A model generated the notes under the pieces. That model had not been told where the DNA came from. It did not search any database and saw only the letters and a program-made list of their open reading frames with translations. The translations under genes and the position numbers were made by a program. From Lepidostoma basale (Eukaryota; Arthropoda; Insecta; Trichoptera; Lepidostomatidae), in the NCBI GenBank assembly GCA_022606425.2, contig JAHDVF020000134.1, positions 1 to 64,000 of the forward strand: 64,000 nt of DNA, written 5' to 3'. Below, piece after piece: positions 19,200 to 30,785 of this stretch. Positions within the stretch are counted from its first letter, which is position 1; every line of letters begins with the position of its first letter.

Positions 19200-20450
19200 T
19201 AATAATATTTGTGAAATGTATACTCACATCTGTATACGAATCCTGGACTTTCACCTGTGGGTGGTTAATTTTAAATTTTTAATTGTATCTCAATAGAGAC
19301 GAAGAAACAAACTGGAAACTGAATATGGATGATCAAGGTGTTTACAGGACTTATGACCTGTCATTGGTTGGGTTAAGCGCACGCTTTATGTAATTACAAC
19401 ATTCCCCATTCCACCATTGTTACTATGATCATGTATGATACATTTTTTGGAAGTTGTATATATACTCCAAATTCATACTTATCTTCACGTGGCAGTTCCA
19501 GTTAGCCATCTATGTAGATTTGATTGTACTAATTAATTTTTTAAGATTAATCTATACAATCCATCCACTAACGCCATCTATGAAGAATGATTGTTTAGCA
19601 TTTAGCAAACTACTTTATTAACACAATGCGAAGAGGCTACCGCCTCCTATCGCACTGTTAGAAGTCGCCTGGAGTATCCACTCCTATTTTATACGCCAAA
19701 TCTACATAGATGGCTAACTGGAACTGCCACGTGAAGATAAGTATGAATTTGGAGTATATATACAACTTCCAAAAAATGTATCATACATGATCATAATAAC
19801 AATGGTGGAATGGGGAATGTTGTAATTACATAAAGCGTGCGCTTAACCCAACCAATGACAGGTCATAAGTCCTGTAAACACCTTGATCATCCATATTCAG
19901 TTTCCAGTTTGTTTCTTCGTCTCTATTGAGATACAATTAAAAATTTAAAATTAACCACCCACAGGTGAAAATCCAGGATTCGTATACAGATGTGAGTATA
20001 CATTTCACAAATATTTGTAAATATTCTGGTCAATTATTTGGCGTATAAAATAGGAGTGGATACTCCAGGCGACTTCTAACAGTGCGATAGGAGGCGGTAG
20101 CCTCTTCGCATTGTGTTAATAAAGTAGTTTGCTAAATGCTAAACAATCATTCTTCATAGATGGCGTTAGTGGATGGATTGTATAGATTAATCTTAAAAAA
20201 TTAATTAGTACAATCAAATCTACATAGATGGCTAACTGGAACTGCCACGTGAAGATAAGTATGAATTTGGAGTATATATACAACTTCAAAAAATGTATCA
20301 TACATGATCATAATAACAATGGTGGAATGGGGAATGTTGTAATTACATAAAGCGTGCGCTTAACCCAACCAATGACAGGTCATAAGTCCTGTAAACACCT
20401 TGATCATCCATATTCAGTTTCCAGTTTGTTTCTTCGTCTCTATTGAGACT
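19200..20450. mobile_element. MITE-1 compound: near-perfect long hairpin
   Basis: Three MITE-1 copies arranged as an inverted structure. The left arm (about 19200-19690) runs from the terminus TTGTATCTCAATAGAGACGA to GGATACTCCACTCCTATTTT reading inward. The middle copy (19690-20015) is inverted. The right part (20038-20450) repeats the left arm in inverse orientation, with only a few differences over roughly 400 bp. Shared markers include AGTTAGCCATCTATGTAG and ATGACCTGTCATTGG. The near-identity of arms shows a recent duplication or strong conversion. No open frame that looks like a transposase. Confidence 0.85.
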
Positions 20451-20689
20451 TAAATAATAATTAGATTCCTCTTTTTACTCCTTTCTCCTAAAATGCTTTG
20501 TCTAAATTTAATCTCCCAAGCTCCCATTCCCAATAAAATCCAAATGAATCAATTATTATTTTCTATATATGTCATTTCAAATGTATGTTTTTTTCTAAAT
20601 CACATTTTTTTATATTTTTTATATTATTATCATGTATAATTATTATTTAATATTATTTATAAGTTCTTACAGATAAAAAAATAGTAATT

Positions 20690-20945
20690 TTAACAAATAT
20701 TAAAGATTAATTTTTAAATTTGAATTATTGTATAGAATTTTTTAATGCGTTTTTATACGAGTCTTTCTCTTTTTAGTATTTATTATATTTTTACACCTGA
20801 AGATGGAGGTATCCTCCGAAACATGCCGTGTTTTTTTAATATTTTGTGAATTTAACAAAGTTATTTTCAATTCCCTAAGTATATTACTATGAAATTCCAA
20901 AGTGTTAATGCCTAACCGTTCAATAAACAGATGATAATAAATAAT
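20690..20945 (+). repeat. Ribozyme repeat H4
   Basis: Unit with the ribozyme-like core at 20793-20831 followed by a tail AACAAAGTTATTTTCAATTC and CCTAAGTATAT. The same tail recurs at 30745-30775 (AACAAAGTAATTGTCAATTT), confirming it as a repeat. Confidence 0.65.
20793..20831 (+). ncRNA. Hammerhead-ribozyme-like motif, family H4
   Basis: Helix I strand ACAC (20793-20796), CTGAAGA (20797-20803), one extra T, a perfect 5-bp helix II GGAGG-TAT-CCTCC (20805-20817), GAAA (20818-20821), C-AT-G, then GCC where GTC is expected, and GTGT (20828-20831) pairing with ACAC. Everything fits a type I hammerhead except the changed U in the cleavage triplet and the extra T, so it is probably an inactivated copy of a once functional motif. 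Confidence 0.6.
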
Positions 20946-21015
20946 TAATACAGATGAAAACATCTCTTTTCGAGCATTTTTATGGGAATGACATGTTTCG
21001 CCTTGCTAAGGCATT
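20945..21015. repeat. H7 repeat fragment
   Basis: GATGAAAACATCTCTTTTCG then ATGGGAATGACATGTTTCGC and CTTGCTAAGGCATTATATA. Left arm of H7 only. Confidence 0.65.
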
Positions 21016-21059
21016 ATATATTATTTATCATTACATCATTACAGCATAAGTCAAATTGA

Positions 21060-21212
21060 TGTCAATGGTATAGCTATCATATTGATTCTCACGAAATGTT
21101 ATAGGTAACTAATCAATCGCCATTTTATTGACACGTGAATTCTATAGCAGACCATAGACAGTGTGACAGTCACACTGCCATCGCCAAGAATCGAAGCACG
21201 AAGGTCGTCGAT
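21060..21212 (-). mobile_element. SINE-1 copy, minus strand
   Basis: Minus strand from 21212: GACGACCTTCGTGCTTCGAT, where box A and box B are brought together by an internal deletion, then CGATGGCAGTGTGACTGTCA and ACGTGTCAATAAAATGGCGA. The promoter is destroyed. Confidence 0.75.
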
Positions 21213-21744
21213 ATATTATTAAAAACATTACACCTATTTCAAAACTTCTATAAAACATGCATTGTCATTCGTTTTAAAGACTTAATTATGTTGATAAATC
21301 TACTCAAGCTAAAGTTCTAGGTTGTTACGTTAAAATCAATTTTATACTCTTCTGAGTATAAAAATTGATCGACAAAAGAAAAAACCCGTCACTGGTATTT
21401 TCATAAGTATAAACAGAATAGAGATTATAGCTACCATAACAGCAGAAGCAAAATGTAGGTACGTGCCCAACGTAAAGCTTTCACCGTATGGCGGTTTGGC
21501 ATGACTGTACTTAATGTAAATGGGATGGTACGTTCGGGTGGTTTTGGTTCCGGGTAGTTAATACGTGAAATTAATATATTTTTAAAAGCAATTCTGGTTT
21601 GTCATTATATTGTGCGTGCAACCGGTATCACACACTAAATATGAGTCATGTTGTATGAACTACAAAGGTAACACTTATAATGTAATATCATTTATCCTCA
21701 AAAACCAGATAACACTTTATTAAAATAAAAATAATAATATCACG

Positions 21745-22045
21745 AACGTACGAATTGGGATTAAAGTGTAATGAACAAAGTAATGAAAGGGTTATTAGGA
21801 TGGTTTATACATATTGAAATAATGAATTGAGAAAGAACATCGTAAACGCATTTAGAAATAGAAATGACAAATCAATAAAATATGGAATGTCGGCCCCGTG
21901 TGGAGTTGGAGAAATCGATGTGCGTGTATGACACGATGTATGAATGTAGAGGAAACTATATCATTATGTCAAGATAGAACAATGTGGCGGTCCATTCATT
22001 CTGCTTATCCCTTCGGAGAGACGGCATGATGGTTAGTTAGTTGTG
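21745..22045 (+). mobile_element. LINE-A copy, heavily decayed
   Basis: Nucleotide similarity from AATGAACAAAGTAATGAAAG through GTGCGTGTATGACACGATGT to the 3' end CCATTCATTCTGCTTATCCC and GGAGAGACGGCATGATGG plus GTTAGTTAG. No usable reading frame remains. Confidence 0.75.
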
Positions 22046-22246
22046 GTAATTTGACAATATCGATATGAGATTCATTAGAAGTAAGTAAAATCACTGTAGC
22101 AGAGTTAGCTGGTCGTCTTCATCACATGAAGTAATTATAATAGATATCCTGTACATACGAGTACGTCGATGAAAAATAAAATTAGGGGTACATGAGATGT
22201 AAACGGTTGACGAGAGTGGATCCCATTTAGGCAGACCGACACCAAA

Positions 22247-22293
22247 ATTTTCACTTCCCGCAAATGCAATAGCATTTGCGGGAAGCGAAATTA
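22247..22293. repeat. Perfect short hairpin
   Basis: CTTCCCGCAAATGC (22254-22267), loop AATA, GCATTTGCGGGAAG (22272-22285): 14 bp without mismatch, extended imperfectly by AATTTT and CGAAATT outside. The outer GCGAAATT resembles the end of a ribozyme-like arm, but no CTGANGA box is present. Confidence 0.7.
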
Positions 22294-22464
22294 TTATCCA
22301 CCTCACAGATAGTACTTATGTAGGTATATACGTTATACTTTCTTATTAGACATAGGAATTCCATAAATATATGTATTTTTCATAAAATTATTCCTTCCAT
22401 TAAAACATTGATTTTTGTTGATGGTTGAGGTATTAGTTTTGTAAAACTCCATTATCAATTTATA

Positions 22465-22770
22465 ACAGTAAACACGATTGTTTAGTGGTTATACTTGGAT
22501 TTAATTTATATAAATTAAATAAACTGCGACAAATTTGTTTCGCCTTGCGAGGGCAGGTAAGCAGTTTGAGAACGCCTTCGCAAGGCGAAACAAATTTGTC
22601 ACAATTTATATCATCATCAGCCGTCTGTCATCCACTGCTAAATGTAGACCTCTCCCAAAGCCCGCCACCGCCCCCTATCCATTGCGGCTCCCATCCATCC
22701 AATTTATACAATTTATATAACTTATATAAATTAAATCCAAGTAAAACCACTAAACAATCGCTATTAATAT
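22465..22770. repeat. Palindromic repeat H6, split by a LINE-B insertion
   Basis: Left arm CGATTGTTTAGTGGTTATAC, TTGGATTTAATTTATATAAA; right arm TTTATATAACTTATATAAAT, TAAATCCAAGTAAAACCACT, AAACAATCG. Inside, the left half has CAAATTTGTTTCGCCTTGCG and the right half GAGAACGCCTTCGCAAGGCG then AAACAAATTTGTC. Read on plus, TTGAGAA, extra C, helix II GCCTT-CGC-AAGGC, GAAAC, AAATTT, GTC: a decayed hammerhead order with two core changes. Confidence 0.75.
22603..22708 (-). mobile_element. LINE-B 3' end, about 90 bp, with 8-bp target duplication
   Basis: Minus-strand insertion between two copies of AATTTATA (22603-22610 and 22701-22708). The inserted piece carries the LINE-B end: on minus, GGATGGATGGGAGCCGCAAT, AGGGGGCGGTGGCGGGC, TTTAGCAGTGGATGACAGAC and GGCTGATGATGATA. 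It is a severely 5'-truncated retrotransposition event inside the H6 palindrome, so it is younger than that repeat. Confidence 0.8.
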
Positions 22771-23054
22771 TATAAAATAATGATGGATTTTCACATTATA
22801 TAGTTTTAATTAATAAATGTATAACTATAAATGTATAACATTTATTTTCTTATACAGAATTATCTTCTACAGTAATCCCATAAAAGTGAATAGCTCTGTG
22901 TCAGCTTCAAAAACAAACTTGTAGTTATAGATGAATTTGTAAAAAAATATTAGGAAGGCAGTGGTCTATAAAACCGAAAAAATGGGCAAGGTGTCTACGG
23001 GATAAACATTTTTGGGTAACTATGCGCTATATTATTACATCGTAACATGCATTT

Positions 23055-23230
23055 AAGTATTTGATTAATTTGGTCATGCCAAACATTCCTTTGTTTTTCA
23101 CGGCTTCTCTTTCCATTCACACTGCTTGTTTACAACATTTTAACCATTTTTCTCTCGTACATTCTTTTCACATGTCCAAATCATCTCCGGGATCCTTTTC
23201 TAATTTTATTTATGATGCAATCATGTACCA
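23055..23230 (-). mobile_element. LINE-A subfamily fragment
   Basis: On minus: KNVREKWLKCCKQAV, MEREAVKNKGMFGMTKLIKY. It aligns with the diverged LINE-A copy at 43905-44340 (VEMLYTSRMSGKRSRERLRK). Both ends lost. Confidence 0.6.
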
Positions 23231-23269
23231 ACATTTCCTCCTTATTTCGTCGATCGGTTATAATATTAC

Positions 23270-23600
23270 ATAATTTATTATTTATGTATTCTCAGCTGAC
23301 TTAAGGGAAACATTCACCTGGTGGTCAGAGGAAACGCTTCAAGGACTTCTGTAAAGCAAACCTCCAAAAGACTAACATCGATGATGATGTACGCAGGACT
23401 TTGGAGCACAGCACGGAGATGATGCCGCAGAGAGGAGAAGGAAGAGGAGAAAAAAATAAGTGATGGCTCCACTACCAGCGCCTTCCTCTGCCCCATATGC
23501 CTAAGAATGTGTGGATCCAGGATTGGGTTCTTAAGTCACATGCGGACTTACAATCGTGAAGGACAGTCTTCCTCGGACACGAGGGACAGACGATGATGAT
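23270..23600 (+). mobile_element. LINE-I 3' end with C-terminal zinc finger
   Basis: Reads GGQRKRFKDFCKANLQKTNI, DDDVRRTLEH, then in another frame LCPICLRMCGSRIGFLSHMR and TYNREGQS, ending in GACGATGATGATGACAA. GGQ-KR-KD-K-L-K and a terminal C2H2 finger with RIG-SH-R form a recognisable LINE C-terminus seen in many animals. The minus-strand frame 23314-23496 is a shadow. Confidence 0.75.
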
Positions 23601-24414
23601 GACAATATTACAATGTTACAATATTTTTCCTTACACCTAATATTATAGTATATTCAATCCTAGATCAGAAGAGATTCTAAACTTTCCACGATGAAAGCAT
23701 CTCGGGCCAAGGAAAGGAATGTAATAACATTCAGAAAGCGTCTATTTTAGATAACGGTTTTTTGGAATGTATTCTGCGGATGCAATTTTTAGTAGAATGA
23801 CCTTTCAAATGACCCTAGTAACTGTCTTCGCGGCCGCCTTTTGAAATCTAGTAGAAGTTTTATACAAAAATGGGGAACTCCTCGTTTCATTTCAACGCGA
23901 CTCGTCGTCAAAATATCAGACCTAAAATGAAAATTTTCTGTTTAGACAATGTTACTGTTTAGTCTCTTTTGCGTAATTCTCATATTTTACTTGGATTTTA
24001 ATGTATTTTTTCGTTGCAGCTGTTACGACTAGAGACCTGGGCTCGTCTTTCTACATTCGGGCTGGTTGCCAGCGCAGTAGGAAGAATTTTAGTATCTTAC
24101 TGTAAGAAACAAATTCTTTCATTGTTATTGGGACAATGAATTTGAGATTCCGTATGCATTCTAATTTAAGACTTAACTTATTGTCTGTGCTGAATAATAT
24201 ATTAAGAAGAGTGTTATCAGAATTAAAATATTTTTATGTACTCGTATACATATATAACACAAAGTGAGTGCTTCACATGAGTAACAGTTAATTATAGATA
24301 TTGATAAATGGCGTAATTCATCTTACTAAAGTAATTGCAACAACTATAAAAATAACCACAAATCTTCACTCTATATCACCGGAAGGGTAGGCAGAGAGAA
24401 TAAATCGCCACACC
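23601..24414. other. No recognisable gene; possible isolated splice acceptor
   Basis: Largely unique sequence of more balanced composition than its neighbours. TTTTTTCGTTGCAG at 24006-24019 looks like a 3' splice site, followed by about 85 bp of balanced composition up to 24100, but no protein match or donor site supports an exon. Confidence 0.3.
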
Positions 24415-24582
24415 ATTCTATCCTGATACTTCTTCTTCTTCTTCCTTAGCCATCTCTCCACTGCTGGATATAGGCCTCCTCCATTTTCTTCCACTCCACT
24501 CTATCCTGGGTTTTTCTTTGTCACATTCTACCCGCGACAGGGATAATGTCGTCGGACCATCTTTTTTGGGGTCTTAATTATA
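24415..24582 (-). mobile_element. LINE-C-like 3' end
   Basis: On minus the segment contains PKKMVRRHYPCRG, KKNPG-SGVEENGGGLYPAV, and a GAAGAAGAAG tail. The order (DDI-like, W-KMEE-like, terminal CAGCAGTGGA) matches other RT tails such as 14590-14830. Several stops. Confidence 0.55.
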
Positions 24583-24587
24583 TTTTA

Positions 24588-24700
24588 GATGGAATGACAT
24601 GTTTCGCCCTTCTAAGGCATTATCAAACATTTGATAATGCATAAGAAGGGCGAAACTGTCATTTAAAAGAAAATAAAACTCCTAGAAGAAAGACGTTTTC
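24588..24700. repeat. H7 palindromic repeat
   Basis: GGAATGACATGTTTCGCCCT, TCTAAGGCATTATCAAACAT, then TGATAATGCATAAGAAGGGC and GAAACTGTCATT. Inverted arms with the central palindrome intact; outer arms (CCTAGAAGAAAGACGTTTTC) on the right only. Confidence 0.75.
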
Positions 24701-24744
24701 ATTCATATAATTTATTCAATATGGATTTTTACATCATTGTTCAA

Positions 24745-25160
24745 GAACCAATTAATACTCTCTAGATCCTCCACATTCATACAGAGTCATACACACACGT
24801 CCATTTTTTCGACTTCGAACCTGGCCGACCTTAAGAATTGAATTAATTTAGTCATGTTTAGTATTTATCGGTCTCCCAAGACTCCGTACTCCATTCACAT
24901 CGTTCAGGTATACTTTTTTAAGAATTCTTTCTTCATACATACATACGCATCCAAATCAACGCATTGATCCTTTCATAATACTTTCTTCTACTTTACGTTC
25001 CTTCCAGCATTTGAAACTCTGTCGTACATCGTTTTATCACACATACGTCTAAGGGATCTCATCTCCACTGCATTTACTCTACTCTCATCTTACGTGCCAG
25101 TTCCATGCTTTGCTTCCATACATAAGGGTTGGAACTAGTGCTTCAATGTGAACGTCCATT
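24745..25160 (-). mobile_element. LINE-A copy, decayed, minus strand
   Basis: Similarity on minus from CATTGAAGCACTAGTTCCAA (MYGSKAWN-like) through [13 protein letters not shown] and FGHMER-like segments to near 24760 (CMTLCMNVED-like). The 3' terminal segment is lost. Frameshifts throughout. Confidence 0.7.
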
Positions 25161-25194
25161 TTTTTATATTTTATGTCATTAAATAAATTAAATG

Positions 25195-25385
25195 ATTTGT
25201 CTTTTTCATTTTTATATTCTTTGTATATACAAAACTAACTAAAATTTTTTTTTTTAAATATTATAAAATTGCTTACAATTATGATCAGTTTTGACAGATG
25301 TTATGTTAATATGCTAATATCTATATAATATCACTGAGAAAGGACCGGGTTGTCCGAAACATGTCTGATACATATTTTTTTAAAG
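25195..25385 (+). repeat. Ribozyme repeat H1
   Basis: Central segment AAATATTATAAAATTGCTTA, TGATCAGTTTTGACAGATGT, then the ribozyme-like core at 25329-25370 and a tail GTTATATATACAAAGTATAA. The copy at 30180-30345 holds the same central segment but with the core on its other side and opposite strand, so the full unit appears to be core(minus)-centre-core(plus). Confidence 0.75.
25329..25370 (+). ncRNA. Hammerhead-ribozyme-like motif, family H1
   Basis: Helix I strand TATCA (25329-25333), CTGAGAA (25334-25340; the G of position 8 is A), one extra A, helix II GGAC-CGGGTT-GTCC (25342-25355), GAAA (25356-25359), C-AT-G, GTC (25363-25365), then TGATA (25366-25370), a perfect 5-bp partner of TATCA. 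One core base is changed; the sister copy at 30191-30236 has that base intact, so the family ancestor had the full core. Confidence 0.7.
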
Positions 25386-25407
25386 TTATTGTTATATATA
25401 CAAAGTA

Positions 25408-27060
<1,653 letters not shown>

Positions 27061-27165
27061 TAAATAATTGTATCTCAATAGAGACGAAGATGTACATTAT
27101 TTGGAAATAGAATATGGTGGTCGAGGCGTGTACAGGACTTATGAACTGTCATTGGTTTGCCAATA
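27061..27165 (+). mobile_element. MITE-1 fragment
   Basis: TTGTATCTCAATAGAGACGA, AGATGTACATTATTTGGAAA, GAATATGGTGGTCGAGGCGT and GACTTATGAACTGTCATTGG match the first 100 bp of MITE-1. Truncated after that. Confidence 0.8.
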
Positions 27166-27399
27166 ATCTAATAATTAAAAGTTTGGAGATTCACTTGTTT
27201 TCTCTATATTGTTTATCGTATTGATAATACTTAGTTTTACGATTGAAAACTAGATTTTCTCGATCATAAAACACTTATTATTCATAATAACATATAATAC
27301 ATACAAAAATATTTCTAAAAAAAATATCAATTTCCAGGTGTTTAAGAACTTCTATTGTGTGTTAATTGCCGTTAGAAAGTAAATTTGAAAACAAGTCCT

Positions 27400-28285
27400 T
27401 AAAACTAATTTGCTATGGATCGGTCCCACTTGATGAACTCCGCCTGCATTGCTTAGGGCGCATTGGACTGATTTTCTATGGGTAGAAAGAGGAAATGAGG
27501 CAGACTTGGATTCGCATAGAGAATATCTTTGCAGGACGAGGCTAAGGCAGCAGGCCTCACTTGGAGTGATATTAAGATCAGGCGTGCATAGTACCGGGCG
27601 GACAAAGATTCTCAAGGCCTTATGCACTTATACTGCTTCTGTTTCGTTCTGTCAAGGAAACTCGTAAAAGTCGACCAAGAAGTTCACCAGCTGGACCCAA
27701 CTGCCGGAAGCCAGAACAAGATATTCCTCCGTGCATTTCACATGGCAGCAAAGACACTCCGTTATGTGCAGCATGAATTGCTCTATTCCACAGATGCATC
27801 AAACCGTCCTGAAGAACACCCCATCTCGCCATGCTGTCCCTGAATCAATCGACGCGTGTGCGCAGTTGGTTTAAGGTTCCCCAGGTCTTCTACGGTAGCT
27901 CGTGTCCCGGCGGTAGGGTCTATTTAGGCACCAATCCTATCCTGGTGTCCAAAGCTTTTCCTCCATTAGTCCAATCTCTCAACTGCAGGAGACCCTTGAA
28001 GTGGTGGTGTGGAATAAATTCTTATTGATTTATGTCTCAATGTTGGATATTAATGGATATATAGGTAGTGGATGCCTGGAGTAACTCTACTGATTTTCCC
28101 TTTTAACCCTCTTAATTTTAGGGTGAGCAATGCCTGCCAGGGTATAGATCTTCTCTAGTGACGTTGGCAATCCGTGATTAGGCGTCATGTCGTGTTTAGT
28201 GCTATATCCACCTGTCCAGGGTGTCCGGATTTATGCCTTATGTAATACGGAGATGTGACAGGATAAGAAAAAGAAGAAAAGGTAT
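27400..28285 (+). mobile_element. Probable LINE remnant with GAA-rich tail, family unknown
   Basis: GC-richer than its surroundings with several short overlapping frames on both strands (for example 27449-27667 plus and 27352-27627 minus), none recognisable. It ends GACAGGATAAGAAAAAGAAG at about 28260-28280, like the tails of several LINEs here. I infer an old LINE 3' UTR, but other origins are possible. Confidence 0.35.
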
Positions 28286-29040
28286 GTAAATGTTACAACA
28301 GTTCTCTCAAGCGATTGTCAAAATAAAATTTACTTCTCAGTTAACAATTTATTTTATTTTATTCTCAAACAAATTCGAATGCACATTTTCTACTATTGCT
28401 TGCTATAAAATACCTTCGTCGTTGCTTCATATATTTTTTATTGAAATCTGAATACTTAGTTTTATCTTGAATAAGTTAATAAAACTATAGATCGCTACAC
28501 ACTTCAAGGACATATATCGTTTTTATCACAAACTAAAAGGACTTTCCGGCAGAGTTTTCCAGTGAGTCAAGGACATTACAAATTTCTTCTGTGACTTGAA
28601 TTTCAATAGCCATTTGGGGCAAAATAGCTAGCATGTTTTAACTTCTAAAATTGTGAACTAATACTTCTTCGTAGCTTTTTCAAAAGTGGCAAATTTAAAG
28701 TTGGAAAACTTTAAATTTTACGTATAATAAAGAAAATATAATATAAAATATATATATATAACTTTGGAAGATTAATATGAAATTATTATTCATATCAATT
28801 TTTCATAGTTGAATGATGTGAATCTCGGTAAAGGGTATTTAATATTGATGAAAAGGTCTTAATAAATTGTATGGGTGTGACATAAATTATACTGCTAGGG
28901 CATTGTGAAGAAATTCATGCCTTAGATACGATAAGAGGCACTTTCATTATTAAAAAAAAATGTTAAATTTTTTTTATTTCTAAAACTATAAGGTTATTAT
29001 ATATTGTGTTTCTATTATTGGCGTGTTTGAAATGTGCGTG
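28286..29040. other. No recognisable gene
   Basis: AT-rich, unique as far as I can see, without long frames. Confidence 0.4.
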
Positions 29041-29215
29041 ACGATTTTGTTTTACATATTTAAACAAAATAAACAGAGAAAGGATTTGTATGGTTCGAAA
29101 CATGTTTCTTAACAATGCAAACAAGTGTAGTAAAAATACATTACTTTTAAAACTTATTCAAATAAAGTCGTCTCTTTCTAAATGACGAAAAATATTGTAT
29201 ATAATTGTAATTTAC
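29041..29215 (+). repeat. Ribozyme-like repeat remnant
   Basis: CAGAGAAAGGATTTGTATGG then TTCGAAACATGTTTCTTAAC and a tail with AAAAATACATTACTTTTAAA. It keeps GAAAC-AT-GTT but CTGANGA has become CAGAGAA and helix II does not pair well. Family membership is uncertain. Confidence 0.4.
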
Positions 29216-29224
29216 CTTTTTTAA

Positions 29225-29425
29225 CAAAATTCTGATAAATTCCATTCCATGGGCAAATAAAATAGGTGTCGAAAGGCTGCAGAAGAGATGTACCAACGAT
29301 GTTGCCTCAATAGCTGGTAGACAGTGGGTGAGAAAGGGGAGCGACAGGATATAGTGTGGAAACGTTTGGAAGATGCATCCAGCAGTGAAGATATCAAAAT
29401 TGAGGAAGAAGAAGAATATTGAAAT
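29225..29425 (+). mobile_element. LINE 3' end, RT C-terminal tail
   Basis: KRCTNDVASIAGRQWVRKGS then, in a shifted frame, DIVWKRLEDASSSEDIKIEE. The DD-like, AGRQWVRK, WKRLEDA order and the GAAGAAGAAG tail match RTE/Jockey RT ends such as LINE-E. The minus-strand frame 29221-29457 is a shadow. Confidence 0.6.
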
Positions 29426-29839
29426 TCAAAATAACGATTGTAATCTAAGCACAACAAAATAATAAAATTGTTTTTGTTCGAATTGAAGAACGGAATTTCT
29501 CCGTGAGAAAAGTCTCGGAAAACAAGTTTCGAAAATGGAATTCTTTTGTGGTTTGATATTCGTAATTGTCATCACGAGAAACGTTAGCGGAAATTTAGCA
29601 TCTTAACAAACAATAAATTCGGGCAGCTCTCCAACAAATACCGCGGAGTACACTTTGCATTTGAATTTATTACTTTGAAATAAAACTATCTACAATAATA
29701 TTTACATTTTACATATTTACACTTCAGGGCCGCAGTCAACGAGGTGGGAATAGCCCTGATGATCGTCAACCTTCGGAGAGGAGACGGCTCTTAGAGAAGA
29801 AAAAAATAATTTATTTTATGTTCGCCTTCACTTTGTGTT

Positions 29840-30130
29840 GCGGATTCTTATTTGGATTACTTTGTATTACAACAGTTTTTATTTTCGCTGAACTCAGATA
29901 TGTTTTGGTTACAAGTAACCATTATCAATGTTTACAATTTAAACAATCAAATAAAACAAAACGGTAACTTATATACTAATTGGAGGTCGAGTTATGTACA
30001 AAAGTGGAAGGGGTATAAGGGTAAGGGGAGATGTAACGGAAACATATCGAGTGGAAGGGGTATAATTAGGATTGAGGAGAGGAGAAATGTAACGGGAACA
30101 TATCGAATATGGGAATTAAATTTTAATTTA
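29840..30130 (-). mobile_element. Penelope-like element 3' end, minus strand
   Basis: Minus-strand relative of 42140-42455. It contains the same tandem units (on plus: GAAACATATCGAGTGGAAGG, GGTATAATTAGGATTGAGGA, TAACGGGAACATATCGAATA) and the same ribozyme-like end, read on minus as TTGATAATGGTTACTTGTAA, CCAAAACATATCTGAGTTCA and GCGAAAATAAAAACTGTTGT. No coding part is left. The open frame at 29852-30181 is not a protein. Confidence 0.75.
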
Positions 30131-30179
30131 ATTAATCTTTTTTCTTTTTTATATACTCTGTTTATACAACACCAAATTT

Positions 30180-30345
30180 AAAAAAAAAATAATATCAGAC
30201 ATGTTTTGGACAACCCGGTTCTTCCTCAGTGATATTATAACGATATTAAAAATATTATAAAATTGTTTACAAATATGATCAGTTTTGACAGATGTTGAAT
30301 TTAATTGGTTATTTATTATATTTTCATTATTTTTTTTCACAAACA
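30180..30345 (-). repeat. Ribozyme repeat H1, second copy
   Basis: Holds the minus-strand core at 30191-30236 and, to its right, the shared centre AAATATTATAAAATTGTTTA and TGATCAGTTTTGACAGATGT. Confidence 0.75.
30191..30236 (-). ncRNA. Hammerhead-ribozyme-like motif, family H1, complete CTGANGA and 7-bp helix I
   Basis: On minus: AATATCA (30236-30230), CTGAGGA (30229-30223), one extra A, helix II GAAC-CGGGTT-GTCC with one mismatch, AAAA where GAAA is expected (the G at 30207 is mutated), C-AT-G, GTC, then TGATATT (30197-30191), a perfect 7-bp partner of AATATCA. It complements the copy at 25329: each keeps the base the other lost. Confidence 0.7.
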
Positions 30346-30399
30346 ATTTCTAAATTGTTTAAAGTTAGGTTTTTATTATTAATATGCAAAATTTCTAAT

Positions 30400-30520
30400 T
30401 CAATTTTTATTTGATTGTTAAAATTGTGTACATTGATAGAGGTAACTTGTAACCGAATTATGCCTGAGTTTAGTGAAAATAAAAAGTGTTATAATACAAA
30501 ATATAATTATATTTATTTAA
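30400..30520 (+). repeat. Ribozyme repeat H8 (Penelope-associated), solo copy
   Basis: TGTGTACATTGATAGAGGTA, ACTTGTAACCGAATTATGCC, TGAGTTTAGTGAAAATAAAA. Same end as the element at 42140-42455 but with GAAAT changed to GAATT and GTC to GCC. Confidence 0.65.
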
Positions 30521-30689
30521 AAAAATTACTTTCTTGAATTCGCTGATTTAAAAAAAATATAATACTTTTAGAACAATTTATAGTAATTGCAGTATTGTAT
30601 TAATTTTTAAATAAAAAATATTAAACAATAATACATGACGATAATATTATATAAAAAAATATACAAAAGTGTAATTCAGAAAAAACAGA

Positions 30690-30785
30690 CATTTGAAAAG
30701 ACATGTCGTGTTCTTTAATATTTTTAAAATAATTAGTGGATTAAACAAAGTAATTGTCAATTTCCTAAGTATATAAAATTATTAA
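30690..30785 (+). repeat. H4 repeat remnant
   Basis: GAAAAGACATGTCGTGTTCT (eroded core) and AACAAAGTAATTGTCAATTT, CCTAAGTATAT, as in 20818-20890. Confidence 0.55.

Noticed and set aside
24006..24105. Host exon after a splice-acceptor-like TTTTTTCGTTGCAG
   Set aside because: No donor, no protein match and only a short open stretch; a single acceptor-like string is expected by chance.
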